Assembly: GCA_008501825.1 (NCBI GenBank)
Contig: QQUA01000002.1
Span: 62,001-126,000 of the forward strand
Direction of reading: 5' to 3'
Source of the DNA: Planctomycetota bacterium
GTDB lineage: Bacteria > Planctomycetota > UBA1135
Length of the DNA stretch: 64,000 nt
The translations under genes were made by a program, and so were the position numbers. Shown in pieces: positions 45,366-54,524 of this stretch (the stretch's first letter is position 1; each line of letters starts with the position of its first letter). The notes below the pieces were generated by a model. That model was given only the letters and a program-made list of their open reading frames with translations, made no database searches and was not told the DNA's origin.

Positions 45366-45417
45366 GAAGAAACCGGGCTTGCAGGGCACGAGGAGTTGAC
45401 GGTAAAAACGCTGGGAA

Positions 45418-46008
45418 ATGCCCCGCCCCGACATGAGTTCCCGACGTCGCCAGGAATTCACTCCCATCCTGGCGCGCGTCTTTGCAGATCGCGGATACCG
45501 CAGGACCACGACCGCCGAACTGGCGGCCGCCTGCGGTGTTCGGGAAAACATCCTTTACCGCCTTTGGCCCGACAAACAATCCATGTTTGTCGAAGCTCTT
45601 GATTACGTTTATCGCTTATCCGAAACAACCTGGCATGACGTTCTTGAGAAAACCAAATCCGGCGATCAAAGCCCGGCCAGGGTCATCCTGGAATACGAGG
45701 CCACCCACCATGGCGAATTCGGTTTCTACCGAATTATATTTGCAGGTCTCTCCGAAACGGACGACCCGAGGATCATGGAAGCCTTAAAACGGCTCTATGC
45801 CCGTTTCCAATCGCTGCTCAAGGGCCATTTGGAAGCCCACCAAGCGCAAGGCCGACACCCTGACTCGGTGGATTCCGGCCTGGGTGCTTGGGCCATCATT
45901 GGCATTGGAACGGTAGCCAATATCGGAAGAGAATTGGACCTCATCTCTGCCGAGGAAAGAAAACGGCTCCTCCTTTCCATGGGTGAATTTCTCATGGATT
46001 CCCATTGA
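45418..46008 (+). CDS. TetR/AcrR-family regulator
   Basis: 196 residues. The HTH is standard: ILARVFADRGYRRTTTAELA, then ACGVRENILYRLWPDKQSMF. The ligand domain (ARVILEYEATHHGEFGFYRI to GLGAWAIIGIGTVANIGREL) is of usual length. It follows the OmpH-like gene on the same strand with a 52-bp gap and probably shares its promoter, which contains the palindrome at 44741. The inducer is unknown. Confidence 0.9.
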   Translation: MPRPDMSSRRRQEFTPILARVFADRGYRRTTTAELAAACGVRENILYRLWPDKQSMFVEALDYVYRLSETTWHDVLEKTKSGDQSPARVILEYEATHHGEFGFYRIIFAGLSETDDPRIMEALKRLYARFQSLLKGHLEAHQAQGRHPDSVDSGLGAWAIIGIGTVANIGRELDLISAEERKRLLLSMGEFLMDSH

Positions 46009-46079
46009 ACCATGGGTTCTGCGGCAGAGGCCCAAAGAAGTCCTTCGACCACGTCGGATTAGACAACCGATTCAATGCA

Positions 46080-47516
46080 TTATTGAAATCTTTGAATCAA
46101 GAGGCCGCTGGTCTGGCATGCACTGAAATCCAAGGCCTGGAAGAAAAGGAATTTCGTCGAGGCTTTATTTGGGATCCATTCCACGGCGCTAACGTTTCCA
46201 TTTGCATCCGCTTGGTAAATCCTCGGGACTTGCGGCAGGCCAAGATCCAAGAACAAGCCCGAACATTGAGAAACTGCGTAACTTCCCGAGACCGGGCTCC
46301 AAACAAGAGCCACGCGGGCATCCGGGGTCATGCCGGCAATGAAAATCGAGTTATCCTGATTCGCAATCCCGGGGCTGAAATTTTCCAGAAAAGGATCTCC
46401 GAGGCGATTCTCCACCCACAAGGTTTCATCGACTTGGTGAGTTGAAAATACCAAGTCGAAATCGCCATCTCCGTCTAGATCCCCCGCTTTCGGTGAGTAA
46501 GGGTGTCCGATCGGTCGGGCGACGGTGCGCATGGTCCACGTGAACGGAGGAATGCCATCACTTTCATACCAATCCACGCGCCGTCCGTCCGACGAGTGGA
46601 CCAAGTCGAAATCCCCATCCAGATCCATGTCCTCTGCAAAAAGGTCAGCGGGCTTGGTCAGTTCAGTGGAAATTAGATGTTCCGTCCAAACTGGAGGGCT
46701 CCCTCCGTCGCTTTCAAACCACATAACTTTGTCATCCCAAAGCGATGTAGTAATCAAATCGAGATCTCCGTCCAAGTCCAAATCGATGACCTCCAAGCCA
46801 CTTGGCCCGTTAAGGGAAGGCGAAACGTTTCTCGGAGTCCAAGCCGGCGGTGCGTTGCCATCATTTTCGAACCAGTCCAGGGAGTCGCCCCAGTAGGAAA
46901 GCACCACCAAATCTTGATCGCCGTCTCCGTCCAAATCGGAGTGAAGCACAAGATTGGCTCCATCGGCCGTGGTGGTAATGACTAACTCGGTCCAAACCGG
47001 GGGATCCGATCCATCGTTCTGAAACCACGAAACCCGGTCATCTCGCTCCGAGGCTACTGCCAAATCAAGGTCTCCATCGCCGTCCAAATCGGCGGCACAC
47101 ACGGAATGAGGCTCGTTACTGGTGTTCGGGACCAGGTATTTCTGCCACAAAGGAGGGGTGCCTCCTAGATTTCGATACCAGGCAATCTCATCGTTGCCCC
47201 ACGAACAAGCAAGCACGTCAAGCAAGCCATCTTGATCTAAATCAATCCCCACCGGAGATCCCGCCCAATTAAAATCGGGGTCAATTATATGAACTCCCCA
47301 ATTAAGTGGGTCTCCTCCCAAATTTTCCAGCCACCGAACTTTATCCTCCAAATCCGCGGTAGAAATAAGATCAAGATCTCCGTCCATATCCAGGTCAACT
47401 ACCGCAAGTTGGCCACGAACAGCATGAACCTCCTGCTGGCCGCCAAATGGAGTTTGGGCTGGACAAGGGTTATGGAGGAAAACGAAAAGAGCAAGGGCAA
47501 GGAAGCGGCAACCCAT
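46080..47516 (-). CDS. Secreted VCBS/FG-GAP propeller with seven 51-residue repeats, type B C-terminal module
   Basis: 478 residues; signal peptide CRFLALALFVFLHNPCPAQ. Seven repeats of about 51 residues follow, each with a calcium loop of the form DLDGDGDLDL, a DDKVxWFENDG strand pair and PPxWTxxxI. The spacing is nearly constant, giving a closed seven-bladed propeller. The last 95 residues (IFIAGMTPDARVALV to LFFQALDFSACQTSGLLI) are the type B module. Related repeat proteins occur in large numbers in planctomycetes and bind partners through the loops. Function unknown. Confidence 0.87.
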   Translation of the reverse strand: MGCRFLALALFVFLHNPCPAQTPFGGQQEVHAVRGQLAVVDLDMDGDLDLISTADLEDKVRWLENLGGDPLNWGVHIIDPDFNWAGSPVGIDLDQDGLLDVLACSWGNDEIAWYRNLGGTPPLWQKYLVPNTSNEPHSVCAADLDGDGDLDLAVASERDDRVSWFQNDGSDPPVWTELVITTTADGANLVLHSDLDGDGDQDLVVLSYWGDSLDWFENDGNAPPAWTPRNVSPSLNGPSGLEVIDLDLDGDLDLITTSLWDDKVMWFESDGGSPPVWTEHLISTELTKPADLFAEDMDLDGDFDLVHSSDGRRVDWYESDGIPPFTWTMRTVARPIGHPYSPKAGDLDGDGDFDLVFSTHQVDETLWVENRLGDPFLENFSPGIANQDNSIFIAGMTPDARVALVWSPVSGSYAVSQCSGLFLDLGLPQVPRIYQADANGNVSAVEWIPNKASTKFLFFQALDFSACQTSGLLIQRFQ

Positions 47517-47593
47517 GGCGAGTTCACTGTAGCCATGGGTCCCTTAAAACGCCAAATCTCTATATGGAGATCTGGTAATTCTTGCGATCCCAC

Positions 47594-48649
47594 CTAGTCA
47601 CTCTCGGCATAGCCTATGGTCAGGTGAACTCCCTGAAGGTCGATGGCGGTCCCGGAGTACCACATTTTGTATCGATCGCCATCCAGGATGACGGTCGGCC
47701 CGAAAATCGCCCACCAGTCCCACTCCGGCGGGCTTCCCTTCACCAAGGCGTCTTGAGGAATTACGAACCATTGTATTCCGTTCAATGAAATGGCCTGGCG
47801 AATCGGACCGGCAGGCAAGCCGGTGTTTTGGTTATAGACCGTATACCAAAGCTCATAGAATGGACGCTCCTTTAAAACGGAGGGAGTCAAGATGCCGTTC
47901 AACTCCGGAACGGAAAGGACGGGATTACCGCTATATTTTTGCCAGCTTCGGCCGTCGGCACTGGTCGCGTGCCCGATTTGAACGAACAGCCCACCACCTT
48001 GCACGGTTACGCCGGCGTACCACATTTTGAATTGGCCGTTTTCATAGATCACCGTAGGTTCGGCCGTTCCGGCCCAATCCCAGGAAAGAAGGACGAATCC
48101 TGGACTCAACACCGGATTCATCGGATCCTTGATCCAGTTCACACCATCTGTAGAGACGGCATGTCCGATGCGGTAAGCAGCATCCGGCTTCAATAGTGGA
48201 TTAGTGCCTTCCGGCTCTCCCCTTCCTGAATACCAAAGATGATAAATGCCGTCCTTTTTCAAAACAGTGGGAGTTTCAACGTCCCAGTCGTCCCAAGCTC
48301 CGTCTGGTCCCACTTCTAAAACATGTCCCGGCGACTGGCTCCACTGTAATCCATCCAAAGATTCAGCATATCCAATGCCCGTTTTCTCTCCGGAAACATT
48401 CGCCGCATACCACATCTTGTAAACTTGTCCGTCTTTCATGACAAAAGGATCGGATTTGAAATGATCCCAAGCACCGATCGCGCCCTCAGGAAGCACCGGA
48501 TTTCCCGAAAACTTGGTCCATTGAAGCGGCTCCGGGCGAAGAACTCGATCCGTGCTCTGCCCACTCAAGCCACTGGAACCTACGAAAAGAGTCAGCAGAA
48601 GCAGAAGAGTCGTTTGGCTCAAGGATGAAGTCGGAAGCGGGCAATGCAT
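47594..48649 (-). CDS. Exported five-bladed glycosidase-fold protein (GH43/GH32/GH130-like)
   Basis: 351 residues with a signal peptide (TTLLLLLTLFVGSSGLSGQ). Five repeats end in the same aromatic strand, YKMWYAA, YHLWYSG, FKMWYAG, YELWYTV and YKMWYSG, each opened by W-x-P or TPTV-type loops (DPFVMKDGQ, TPTVLKKDG, EPTVIYENG, GPTVILDG). This is the five-bladed propeller of GH32/43/62/68/130 enzymes. Candidate acids such as Asp in SDPFV and Glu in AEPTV are in place, but I cannot assign family or activity. It may be a phosphorylase or an arabinan-type hydrolase. Confidence 0.75.
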   Translation of the reverse strand: MHCPLPTSSLSQTTLLLLLTLFVGSSGLSGQSTDRVLRPEPLQWTKFSGNPVLPEGAIGAWDHFKSDPFVMKDGQVYKMWYAANVSGEKTGIGYAESLDGLQWSQSPGHVLEVGPDGAWDDWDVETPTVLKKDGIYHLWYSGRGEPEGTNPLLKPDAAYRIGHAVSTDGVNWIKDPMNPVLSPGFVLLSWDWAGTAEPTVIYENGQFKMWYAGVTVQGGGLFVQIGHATSADGRSWQKYSGNPVLSVPELNGILTPSVLKERPFYELWYTVYNQNTGLPAGPIRQAISLNGIQWFVIPQDALVKGSPPEWDWWAIFGPTVILDGDRYKMWYSGTAIDLQGVHLTIGYAESD

Positions 48650-48965
48650 GGCTTTCTGCTTGGGTATGGCTTGAATGGAACCGAATCCGTGGCGCCCTCA
48701 GTCTGAATCTGAACGCCAACCATATCTTAACCGATGGATCAAGCCTTCAAAGGAAATAGGACTTCGCCGGATTCAATCAATCCTCCTATTTTCAGGAATC
48801 CTTGAAATTCAAATTTCAAGGAATTCGGAAACGCCAAGCTCCGATCCATCCCCCCTCTCAGAGGGGAAAACATGCGAAAGGGTTCTACGCTTACCTAGAG
48901 CATGCTAAGCTACGGCTTGCCCATCGACTTTCCTTTGAATTCCTTTGTCAGTAACGGTTCTTCTC
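48650..48965. other. 316-bp divergent intergenic region with strong inverted repeat
   Basis: The only structure I see is the 24-bp inverted repeat at 48799-48822. The rest is unremarkable and carries the promoters of the glycosidase-fold gene and the secreted protein at 48966. Confidence 0.4.
48799..48822. repeat. Inverted repeat, operator or hairpin
   Basis: TCCTTGAAAT (48799-48808) and ATTTCAAGGA (48813-48822) are perfect 10-base arms around TCAA; with one bulge the pairing continues over GAAT and ATTC outside. It lies midway between two divergent genes (150 and 143 bp from the starts), a position suiting a shared operator. Confidence 0.5.
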
Positions 48966-49982
48966 ATGCAAAACTTCCTGCAGTTCCTGGTTCTGTTGTA
49001 CTTTGTTGCAGCCAACCATCTTTCGGCTCAAGAAATGCAAAGCCGTTGGTTGGCGGTCAACCTGAACGGCGACGTCTTCCAGTTGAATTCGGAGGACGGC
49101 AGTCAGATTTGGATCGGCCACTCCGGCTGGCCAAATTTAAACTGCATGGCCTACAGCCCTGCACACGGATATTTCAGTTTTTCGAATGGAACCGTGATTT
49201 TTTTGGATCCTGAGACCGGATGGGGCACGAAAGTCGTTCAAACTCCTTTGGATCGGGTTTGCGCGGCTGCCTTGGATCTTTCGGGCAACTTGTACGCCGT
49301 TCAAGACGGATTGGATGGAACCTTCGACCTGCTTTATCGTATGGACCTAACTACAGGGGATGTTCGATTCGTCGGCCCGATTCCGTTCCATCGAATCGAA
49401 GCCCTGGAATCCTTGGGAGAACAACTGTTCGCCTGGGACTGCGTAGCAGGCTTGATTACCATTGAAAAGAATTCCGGCTTTGGAACCGATGTCGGCCCGG
49501 AGGGCAGTGTTTGCGCAAACGTCTACGGACTAGCCAAGGGGCCGAATGGACGGTTGTTTGGAGCCAGATTGGATTTCAACCAAATTAACCCCACCACCGG
49601 CGGATTGATATCCATGGGCGGCCGTTTGAACGATCTCAGAGGCCTGGCTTTTCTCCCTCCAAAGATAAGCTTGGTCGAAATGGAATTAGAGTCTGGACAT
49701 TTTTTTCTGAATGGAGCGAGCAGCCATCAGCCTGTCGCCTTTTTGATTTCGGCACGACCCGGCAATTGGGTCCTTTCCACAGAAACTTGTACCCAAACCA
49801 TCCTGCAAGTTGGCCCACCGGTTTTCCCGCACCTCCTACTCGCCAACGATCGAGGTCAAGCAGAATTTCAGTTGCTTCTCCCGCCTTCCACTGGCGAGCT
49901 ATTCGTCCAGGCTCTGGACTTATCGACTTGCCTCACCAGCAACCGAGTCGGCCCGCTTTCGCTTTCACCTAAATCCCGCTGA
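48966..49982 (+). CDS. Secreted propeller-like protein with type B C-terminal module
   Basis: 338 residues from the ATG at 48966; signal peptide FLQFLVLLYFVAANHLSAQ. The body reads like a short propeller or PQQ-like sheet (WLAVNLNGDVFQLNSEDGSQ, ALDLSGNLYAVQDGLDG, GPNGRLFGARLDF, LRGLAFLPP). The last 105 residues (GHFFLNGASSHQPVAFLISA to LFVQALDLSTCLTSNRVGPL) are the type B module. It is convergent with the small membrane protein gene at 50.0 kb. Function unknown. Confidence 0.75.
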   Translation: MQNFLQFLVLLYFVAANHLSAQEMQSRWLAVNLNGDVFQLNSEDGSQIWIGHSGWPNLNCMAYSPAHGYFSFSNGTVIFLDPETGWGTKVVQTPLDRVCAAALDLSGNLYAVQDGLDGTFDLLYRMDLTTGDVRFVGPIPFHRIEALESLGEQLFAWDCVAGLITIEKNSGFGTDVGPEGSVCANVYGLAKGPNGRLFGARLDFNQINPTTGGLISMGGRLNDLRGLAFLPPKISLVEMELESGHFFLNGASSHQPVAFLISARPGNWVLSTETCTQTILQVGPPVFPHLLLANDRGQAEFQLLLPPSTGELFVQALDLSTCLTSNRVGPLSLSPKSR

Positions 49983-50019
49983 AGGGAATTGCACGGGTTC
50001 CAGAAGTGCTGAGCCGGGT

Positions 50020-50631
50020 TTAAGATTCCGAAAAGCGGTTCTTGTCGCTCCAATTTCGGTACATGGCCACGAACCAGTGAATTCCGTCACTCCCTCCGGC
50101 GAGAACTGCACCGGTCACGAAAATATCGATGCCGGTAAAGAGTTTAGCCTGCAGGGATGCGGACCATGCTTCCCCATCGCCGGGAACATCAAATAGGGGT
50201 TCGAGCGCCCTTAGGCCAACGGCACTCAAGATCAGGCCGCCGGCCATCAAAGCCGGCAAGGCCAGTCTGCGGGTTCGCTCACGAAGAGCTTTTCTTTGAC
50301 TTCTCAATTCGGCTAGCTTCTGGCTCTCGTCGTCCGTGGGCTCCGGTTGAGATTCCACTTTGGAACGGAGGGTTCGAATGCGCCCGTCCAATGCATCGGC
50401 CTCCTTGCCGAAAAGTAGGGATAACCAGACGTCAAAAGCTCGTTCTAAAAACGCCGCGGCAAAAAGCAGGGTCGCGAGATGAGATCCGAAATCGGTGAGT
50501 TGAGGACTTGGTTTGCGGCCGTGGAATTGCAGCTTCACCGCAGCCCAGGCCAAGGCAATGGAAATGAGGCAAACTACGATAACCGGGATCGTGGTTTTCT
50601 TGGGCTGTTTCCCTTGATCGCCATCCGCCAT
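50020..50631 (-). CDS. Membrane protein of unknown function with cytoplasmic coiled coil
   Basis: 203 residues with four membrane spans at about 13-34, 45-70, 122-146 and 165-190. Between the second and third is a charged helix (GRIRTLRSKVESQPE, SQKLAELRSQRKALRERT) likely to form a coiled coil. No family recognised. It stands alone between convergent and divergent neighbours. The 417 bp upstream contain only the TetR operator near 51.0 kb. Confidence 0.65.
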   Translation of the reverse strand: MADGDQGKQPKKTTIPVIVVCLISIALAWAAVKLQFHGRKPSPQLTDFGSHLATLLFAAAFLERAFDVWLSLLFGKEADALDGRIRTLRSKVESQPEPTDDESQKLAELRSQRKALRERTRRLALPALMAGGLILSAVGLRALEPLFDVPGDGEAWSASLQAKLFTGIDIFVTGAVLAGGSDGIHWFVAMYRNWSDKNRFSES

Positions 50632-51014
50632 TTCGAGACTCCTGAACTGGGATTCCCCTTCATATCATCTTCAATCGATTCTCACCAGTCGCAGGGTAAG
50701 GCTTTTTCATTTTCCGGCCCCTTGGCCCGATTCCAAACCCAAGGTGCTTCGAAACGGATGTTTGACCCAGGGCGGGGTGATGGGAGGAATCCAGTTACCC
50801 CTCGCCATTAATCCGGTCGCCGAGCCGAATCTGCCCGGTTACGCCAACCCGCCTTCAGGGGAACTTTGAATCGGCTTGGACAACGACGGCGGCGAAGTGG
50901 AAAGCCGCCTGGTCCACAGCGGTCCCCTCCACCGAGGAGGCTGAACCGTTCACCTTTCATTTCACTCTCTTCTCTGGCGGGGTGTCTTTGGGCACTTTCA
51001 CTTTTTTGCTCTTG

Positions 51015-51036
51015 ACCAACCGATCGGTCGGTTGGT
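51015..51036. promoter_or_regulatory. Operator 1 of the TetR-MdaB unit
   Basis: ACCAACCGA (51015-51023) and TCGGTTGGT (51028-51036) are perfect 9-base arms around TCGG. It ends 12 bp before the TetR start codon at 51049, where a bound repressor would block transcription or translation of its own gene. A related palindrome stands before the next gene. Confidence 0.8.
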
Positions 51037-51048
51037 ATCCTTTCGGGC

Positions 51049-51603
51049 ATGCGAGAGCGGTTGCTGGATGCCGCCGAAAAAATGGCCCAGGATCGGGGCC
51101 TCCACGCCATCAGCTTCCAAAGCTTGGCCGACGCGGTGGGTCTCCGCAAACCCAGCGTTTTCCATCACTTCCCCAACAAGGAAGCCATCGTGGAAGCCCT
51201 TCTTCAACGCTGCCAGGTGCACTACACTCAGCTCTACCAGCCCATTGTCGAGAGTAAGGCTTCCGCCTTGGAAAAGCTTCGCGCCATTGCCCGTGCCTTC
51301 GAAGCAGGACTCAAGGAAGATCGCCTTTGTCTCTTGGGCACCCTGGCCAGTGGACGGGACGGTCTTTCGGAAGCTTCCCGCAACGATTTGCAGCAGCGGA
51401 CCGAAGCGACCCTGACCCGCTACGCCTCCGTGTTCCGACAGGGCCGGGAGGAAGGCAGTCTCCGCTTCGCCGGCAGCCCGGAAGCGGCGGCCACCGTCTT
51501 TCTTTCCCTCATGCAGGGTCTGCAGGTGTTGGAACGATCCAGAAAACGCCAGAACGGCTTTCGCAAAGCCGCGGACAGCTACCTTCGCAGCCTGACTCCC
51601 TAG
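51049..51603 (+). CDS. TetR/AcrR-family repressor of the quinone reductase
   Basis: 184 residues. HTH: LLDAAEKMAQDRGLHAISFQ, then SLADAVGLRKPSVFHHFPNK, a textbook TetR recognition helix. The C-terminal part (TYASVFRQGREEGSLRFAG-like, VFLSLMQGLQVLERS) is the TetR_C type seen in YcdC/RutR-like proteins. Related 22-bp palindromes precede both this gene and the MdaB-type gene, so one protein probably represses both. Redox-active or electrophilic compounds are the likely inducers, judging by the target; that is inference. Confidence 0.93.
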   Translation: MRERLLDAAEKMAQDRGLHAISFQSLADAVGLRKPSVFHHFPNKEAIVEALLQRCQVHYTQLYQPIVESKASALEKLRAIARAFEAGLKEDRLCLLGTLASGRDGLSEASRNDLQQRTEATLTRYASVFRQGREEGSLRFAGSPEAAATVFLSLMQGLQVLERSRKRQNGFRKAADSYLRSLTP

Positions 51604-51626
51604 TCGGCTTTCTCTTTTTCTCCCCC

Positions 51627-51648
51627 ACCAACCAACCGGTTGGGTGGT
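51627..51648. promoter_or_regulatory. Operator 2 of the TetR-MdaB unit
   Basis: A 22-bp palindrome around the perfect 12-mer CCAACC-GGTTGG, with flanks ACCA and TGGT and only one mismatched pair in eleven. It is closely related to operator 1, ends 18 bp before the GTG start of the MdaB-type gene and lies 23 bp after the TetR stop. Confidence 0.8.
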
Positions 51649-51666
51649 AACCCAAACAACATCGTC

Positions 51667-52269
51667 GTGAAAAACGTCTTTCTCCTAAACGCCCATCAGG
51701 CCTACCCCTTCTCCGAGGGGAAATTGAATCAGAGCTTGATGAATCAAGCCAAAGCTCACTTGGAAAGCCATGGCTATTCCGTGCAAACCACAACCATGCT
51801 CGAAGAATACGAGGAGGACGCCGAGATCGAAAAACACCAATGGGCGGACGCTCTCATTCTGCAATCTCCGGTCAACTGGATGGGAGTTCCGTGGAGTTTC
51901 AAAAAGTACATGGATCTCGTGTATACCGCCGGCATGGACGGCCGCCTTTGCCTCGGAGACGGCCGCAGTCGAAAAAACCCGAATCAGCAATACGGCTCCG
52001 GCGGGACTTTAAAGGGAAAGCGGTACATGCTCTCCTTAACTTTCAACGCACCGTCTGAGGCCTTTCAAGATCCAAAGCAAGATTTCTTTCAAGGCTGCAG
52101 CGTGGATGATCTTTTTCTCCCCGCTCATTTGAATTTTCGCTTTTTCGGCATGGAAGCCATGCCGACCTTTAGTTGCCATGACGTGTTGAAAAATCCTGAC
52201 CTTGAAAAGGATATTCAACGCTTTGGTGACCACCTGAAGCTCCATTTCCCTTCCTTGGATCCGAAGTGA
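51667..52269 (+). CDS. mdaB: MdaB-type NAD(P)H:quinone oxidoreductase
   Basis: 200 residues from the GTG at 51667, chosen because an earlier TTG lies inside the operator. The flavodoxin-like fold is clear: [20 protein letters not shown] (phosphate loop region), [20 protein letters not shown] (FMN/FAD contact), and [20 protein letters not shown] with [13 protein letters not shown], which match MdaB of E. coli closely. The enzyme reduces quinones by two electrons, protecting against redox cycling. The TetR gene upstream with paired operators makes this an inducible quinone-response unit. Confidence 0.92.
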   Translation: MKNVFLLNAHQAYPFSEGKLNQSLMNQAKAHLESHGYSVQTTTMLEEYEEDAEIEKHQWADALILQSPVNWMGVPWSFKKYMDLVYTAGMDGRLCLGDGRSRKNPNQQYGSGGTLKGKRYMLSLTFNAPSEAFQDPKQDFFQGCSVDDLFLPAHLNFRFFGMEAMPTFSCHDVLKNPDLEKDIQRFGDHLKLHFPSLDPK

Positions 52270-52454
52270 GCGCCCTTCCGGCTCAGCCCCGATCAACATG
52301 ATTCGTCCCAGAGCTCAAGTTCCCGAATTAGAAGTCTCGCCAATTTGGCGTTTTGTCGACTCCACATAATGAGGGCTAATTACAGCCATGGCCTGGGCAA
52401 ATCCTAGGGTTTAGAATTTCTATTGGAAAGGCTTCCCCCCTTTCCCGCCAGAAC

Positions 52455-54500
52455 ATGTTCCGCTCCCCGCTAACGATTTTCTGGCCCCTATGCCTGGTGC
52501 TGACCGCTCCCGGGCTACCGGCCCAAATTCATAGGCCCTTGCCCCAAAAGCACTTGAATGGGCCCAGTGATTGGGAGGCCATCGGGCCTGAAGGAGGATA
52601 CTTCAAGAGTTTCGCCCCCCACCCCGATGACCCAGAAATCATTTTGGCCGGCGGCGACGATTCTTCCGGCATCTGGAAATCCACGGATGGAGGCAATAGT
52701 TGGCGCCTCGTTTCCGAAGAACTTCGAAACGTCACAGGCTGGTGCTTAACTCGTCACTTTCTGAACCCGGATCTTGTTTTTACCGGAGATCTCTACGGGC
52801 GTTATCCCGTACTTCGATCCGAAGACGGTGGCGAGACATGGGAACCCAGTTATGACGGAATCCTTCCCCGCAGAATTGGCGCTGTGGCGCTGGATCCCAC
52901 TTCTCTTTTAAGAGTGTATGCCGGCACGGGGGACGGAGATTATGGTCCAGGCAACGGGGTCTATCGTTCCGATGACGGGGGCCGCACCTGGACCCAAGCC
53001 GGCTTGCAAGGAAAGATCGTCAGTCACTTGGAAGTCTTGGTCGATGGCACGGTTTTAGCCGGCACCCCAGACGGTTTGCGACGCTCCAGGGATTTCGGAG
53101 CCAGTTGGCAAAACGTATTCCTTCCGGCCTTCGGCGTGACGGCGATGGAGACTTCACCCAGCCGGCAAAGAGTTTGGGTCGCTGCTCCCGGACTCCTTCA
53201 CTCCATATTCCGAAGCGATGATTTCGGCTCCTCTTGGTCTTGGCTCAGTCAACCCCTGCGGTTCATCTTCACCTTGGCCGTTGCTCCAACACCTTCTGAA
53301 GACGCAATCTTTGAAGGCTTGCTGTTGACTTCGCTTGGAGTCCAACGCTCTTTGGATGCCGGCCGCACTTGGGTACCCGCCAACCAAGGCCTCAGCAGTC
53401 GCTGGACCATCGGCCTGGGCATTGCCGCCGATCAAGACCTTTTTGCCGGCAACTTTTCCAACCACGGCATTGACCGCAGTCAAGACGGAGGTCAAAGCTG
53501 GCACCCGGTCAATCAGGACCTACATGCTTATTACGCCACCGGAATGAGTTTCGATCCCAATGATCCGAATACTCTTTACACCACGACCTTAGGAGCTTAC
53601 GCCTTCGACGAATGGGCCGGCCACCCGGATCTGATGCCCCGGCAAACCAAAAAGGGCGTGATCGATCCGCTGACCGGAACCATCACTTGGACCACCTTGC
53701 CCGGCATCCAAGCGCAAACCTATGGACTTGCCGTGGCCCCGGGGAATTCTTCGGTGCTTCTGATGGGTACCTTTGAACAAGGAATCCTTTTAAGTCGGGA
53801 CGGCGGCCAAAGCGTGGAATCGGTAGTGAACCAGGGAACCAGTCTGGGCGGCTACTTCGATCCGGATAATCCCCAAATCGCCTTGGCTCCTTTAGTCGAT
53901 TTCGTTCAAGTCACTGCCTGGATTTGGCGAACCGAGGATCAGGGCAACAGTTGGACCGCCATTCCCACGCCGTTCAGTGCGGTGGAAATCATTATGGAAC
54001 CAGGTTCCGACCGAGTATGGGCGGCCACCGGCAGCGGCATGTTTTTGAGCTTGGACAACGGCCTAACCTGGCAGAATGCTGGTTTAGCCGGAATTTCTTT
54101 GGAGTCCCTGGCACAGCACCCACAAGATCCGGACTTTCTATACGCCGGCGGCGCCGACGGACGTCTTTATTGGACTACCGATGGCGGCGGCCATTGGCAA
54201 TCCGCCGCTCCGGCTTCTTGGCCGAAAGGAGCGGCAGTTCGGGAGTTGGCCACCCATCCGTCGGTACCGGGAGCTTTATGGGTTGGTCTTAACGGCGCCG
54301 AACTTCGAAACCAGTACAGCGACGTGATGCGTGGAGGTGTCTGGCTTTGGTGGCCGGCAAGTCAACAGTGGATCGACCTTTCCACCCCCACTCTGACCAA
54401 CGACCAAATCTGGGGCATGGCTCTCCGCACGGAAGGGAACCAAGCCATGCTTTATGTCGCCACTTACGGTGGCGGCTTGTTCCGCCGTCCCTTGCCCTGA
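52455..54500 (+). CDS. Secreted BNR/Asp-box propeller (sortilin/sialidase-like fold)
   Basis: 681 residues with a signal peptide (FWPLCLVLTAPGLPAQ). Ten Asp-box-like turns of the form S-x-D-G-G-x-T-W are spread along the chain (STDGGNSWRL, SEDGGETWEP, SDDGGRTWTQ, SQDGGQSWHP, TEDQGNSWTA and others), which indicates a ten-bladed VPS10-like propeller or two smaller ones. No sialidase catalytic arginine triad or FRIP motif is evident, so enzymatic activity is unlikely. It is 24 bp upstream of a VCBS propeller gene on the same strand and probably shares its transcript. Confidence 0.85.
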   Translation: MFRSPLTIFWPLCLVLTAPGLPAQIHRPLPQKHLNGPSDWEAIGPEGGYFKSFAPHPDDPEIILAGGDDSSGIWKSTDGGNSWRLVSEELRNVTGWCLTRHFLNPDLVFTGDLYGRYPVLRSEDGGETWEPSYDGILPRRIGAVALDPTSLLRVYAGTGDGDYGPGNGVYRSDDGGRTWTQAGLQGKIVSHLEVLVDGTVLAGTPDGLRRSRDFGASWQNVFLPAFGVTAMETSPSRQRVWVAAPGLLHSIFRSDDFGSSWSWLSQPLRFIFTLAVAPTPSEDAIFEGLLLTSLGVQRSLDAGRTWVPANQGLSSRWTIGLGIAADQDLFAGNFSNHGIDRSQDGGQSWHPVNQDLHAYYATGMSFDPNDPNTLYTTTLGAYAFDEWAGHPDLMPRQTKKGVIDPLTGTITWTTLPGIQAQTYGLAVAPGNSSVLLMGTFEQGILLSRDGGQSVESVVNQGTSLGGYFDPDNPQIALAPLVDFVQVTAWIWRTEDQGNSWTAIPTPFSAVEIIMEPGSDRVWAATGSGMFLSLDNGLTWQNAGLAGISLESLAQHPQDPDFLYAGGADGRLYWTTDGGGHWQSAAPASWPKGAAVRELATHPSVPGALWVGLNGAELRNQYSDVMRGGVWLWWPASQQWIDLSTPTLTNDQIWGMALRTEGNQAMLYVATYGGGLFRRPLP

Positions 54501-54524
54501 TTCCCTCCATCCTTGCGCCTTCCC

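Noticed and set aside
50808..51149. 113-codon minus-strand frame across the TetR promoter
   Set aside because: Arg/Pro/Ser-rich, spans the operator and the first part of the TetR gene; a shadow.
52455..54500. Active sialidase
   Set aside because: The Asp boxes alone define the fold; no FRIP motif, arginine triad or Tyr/Glu pair could be placed.
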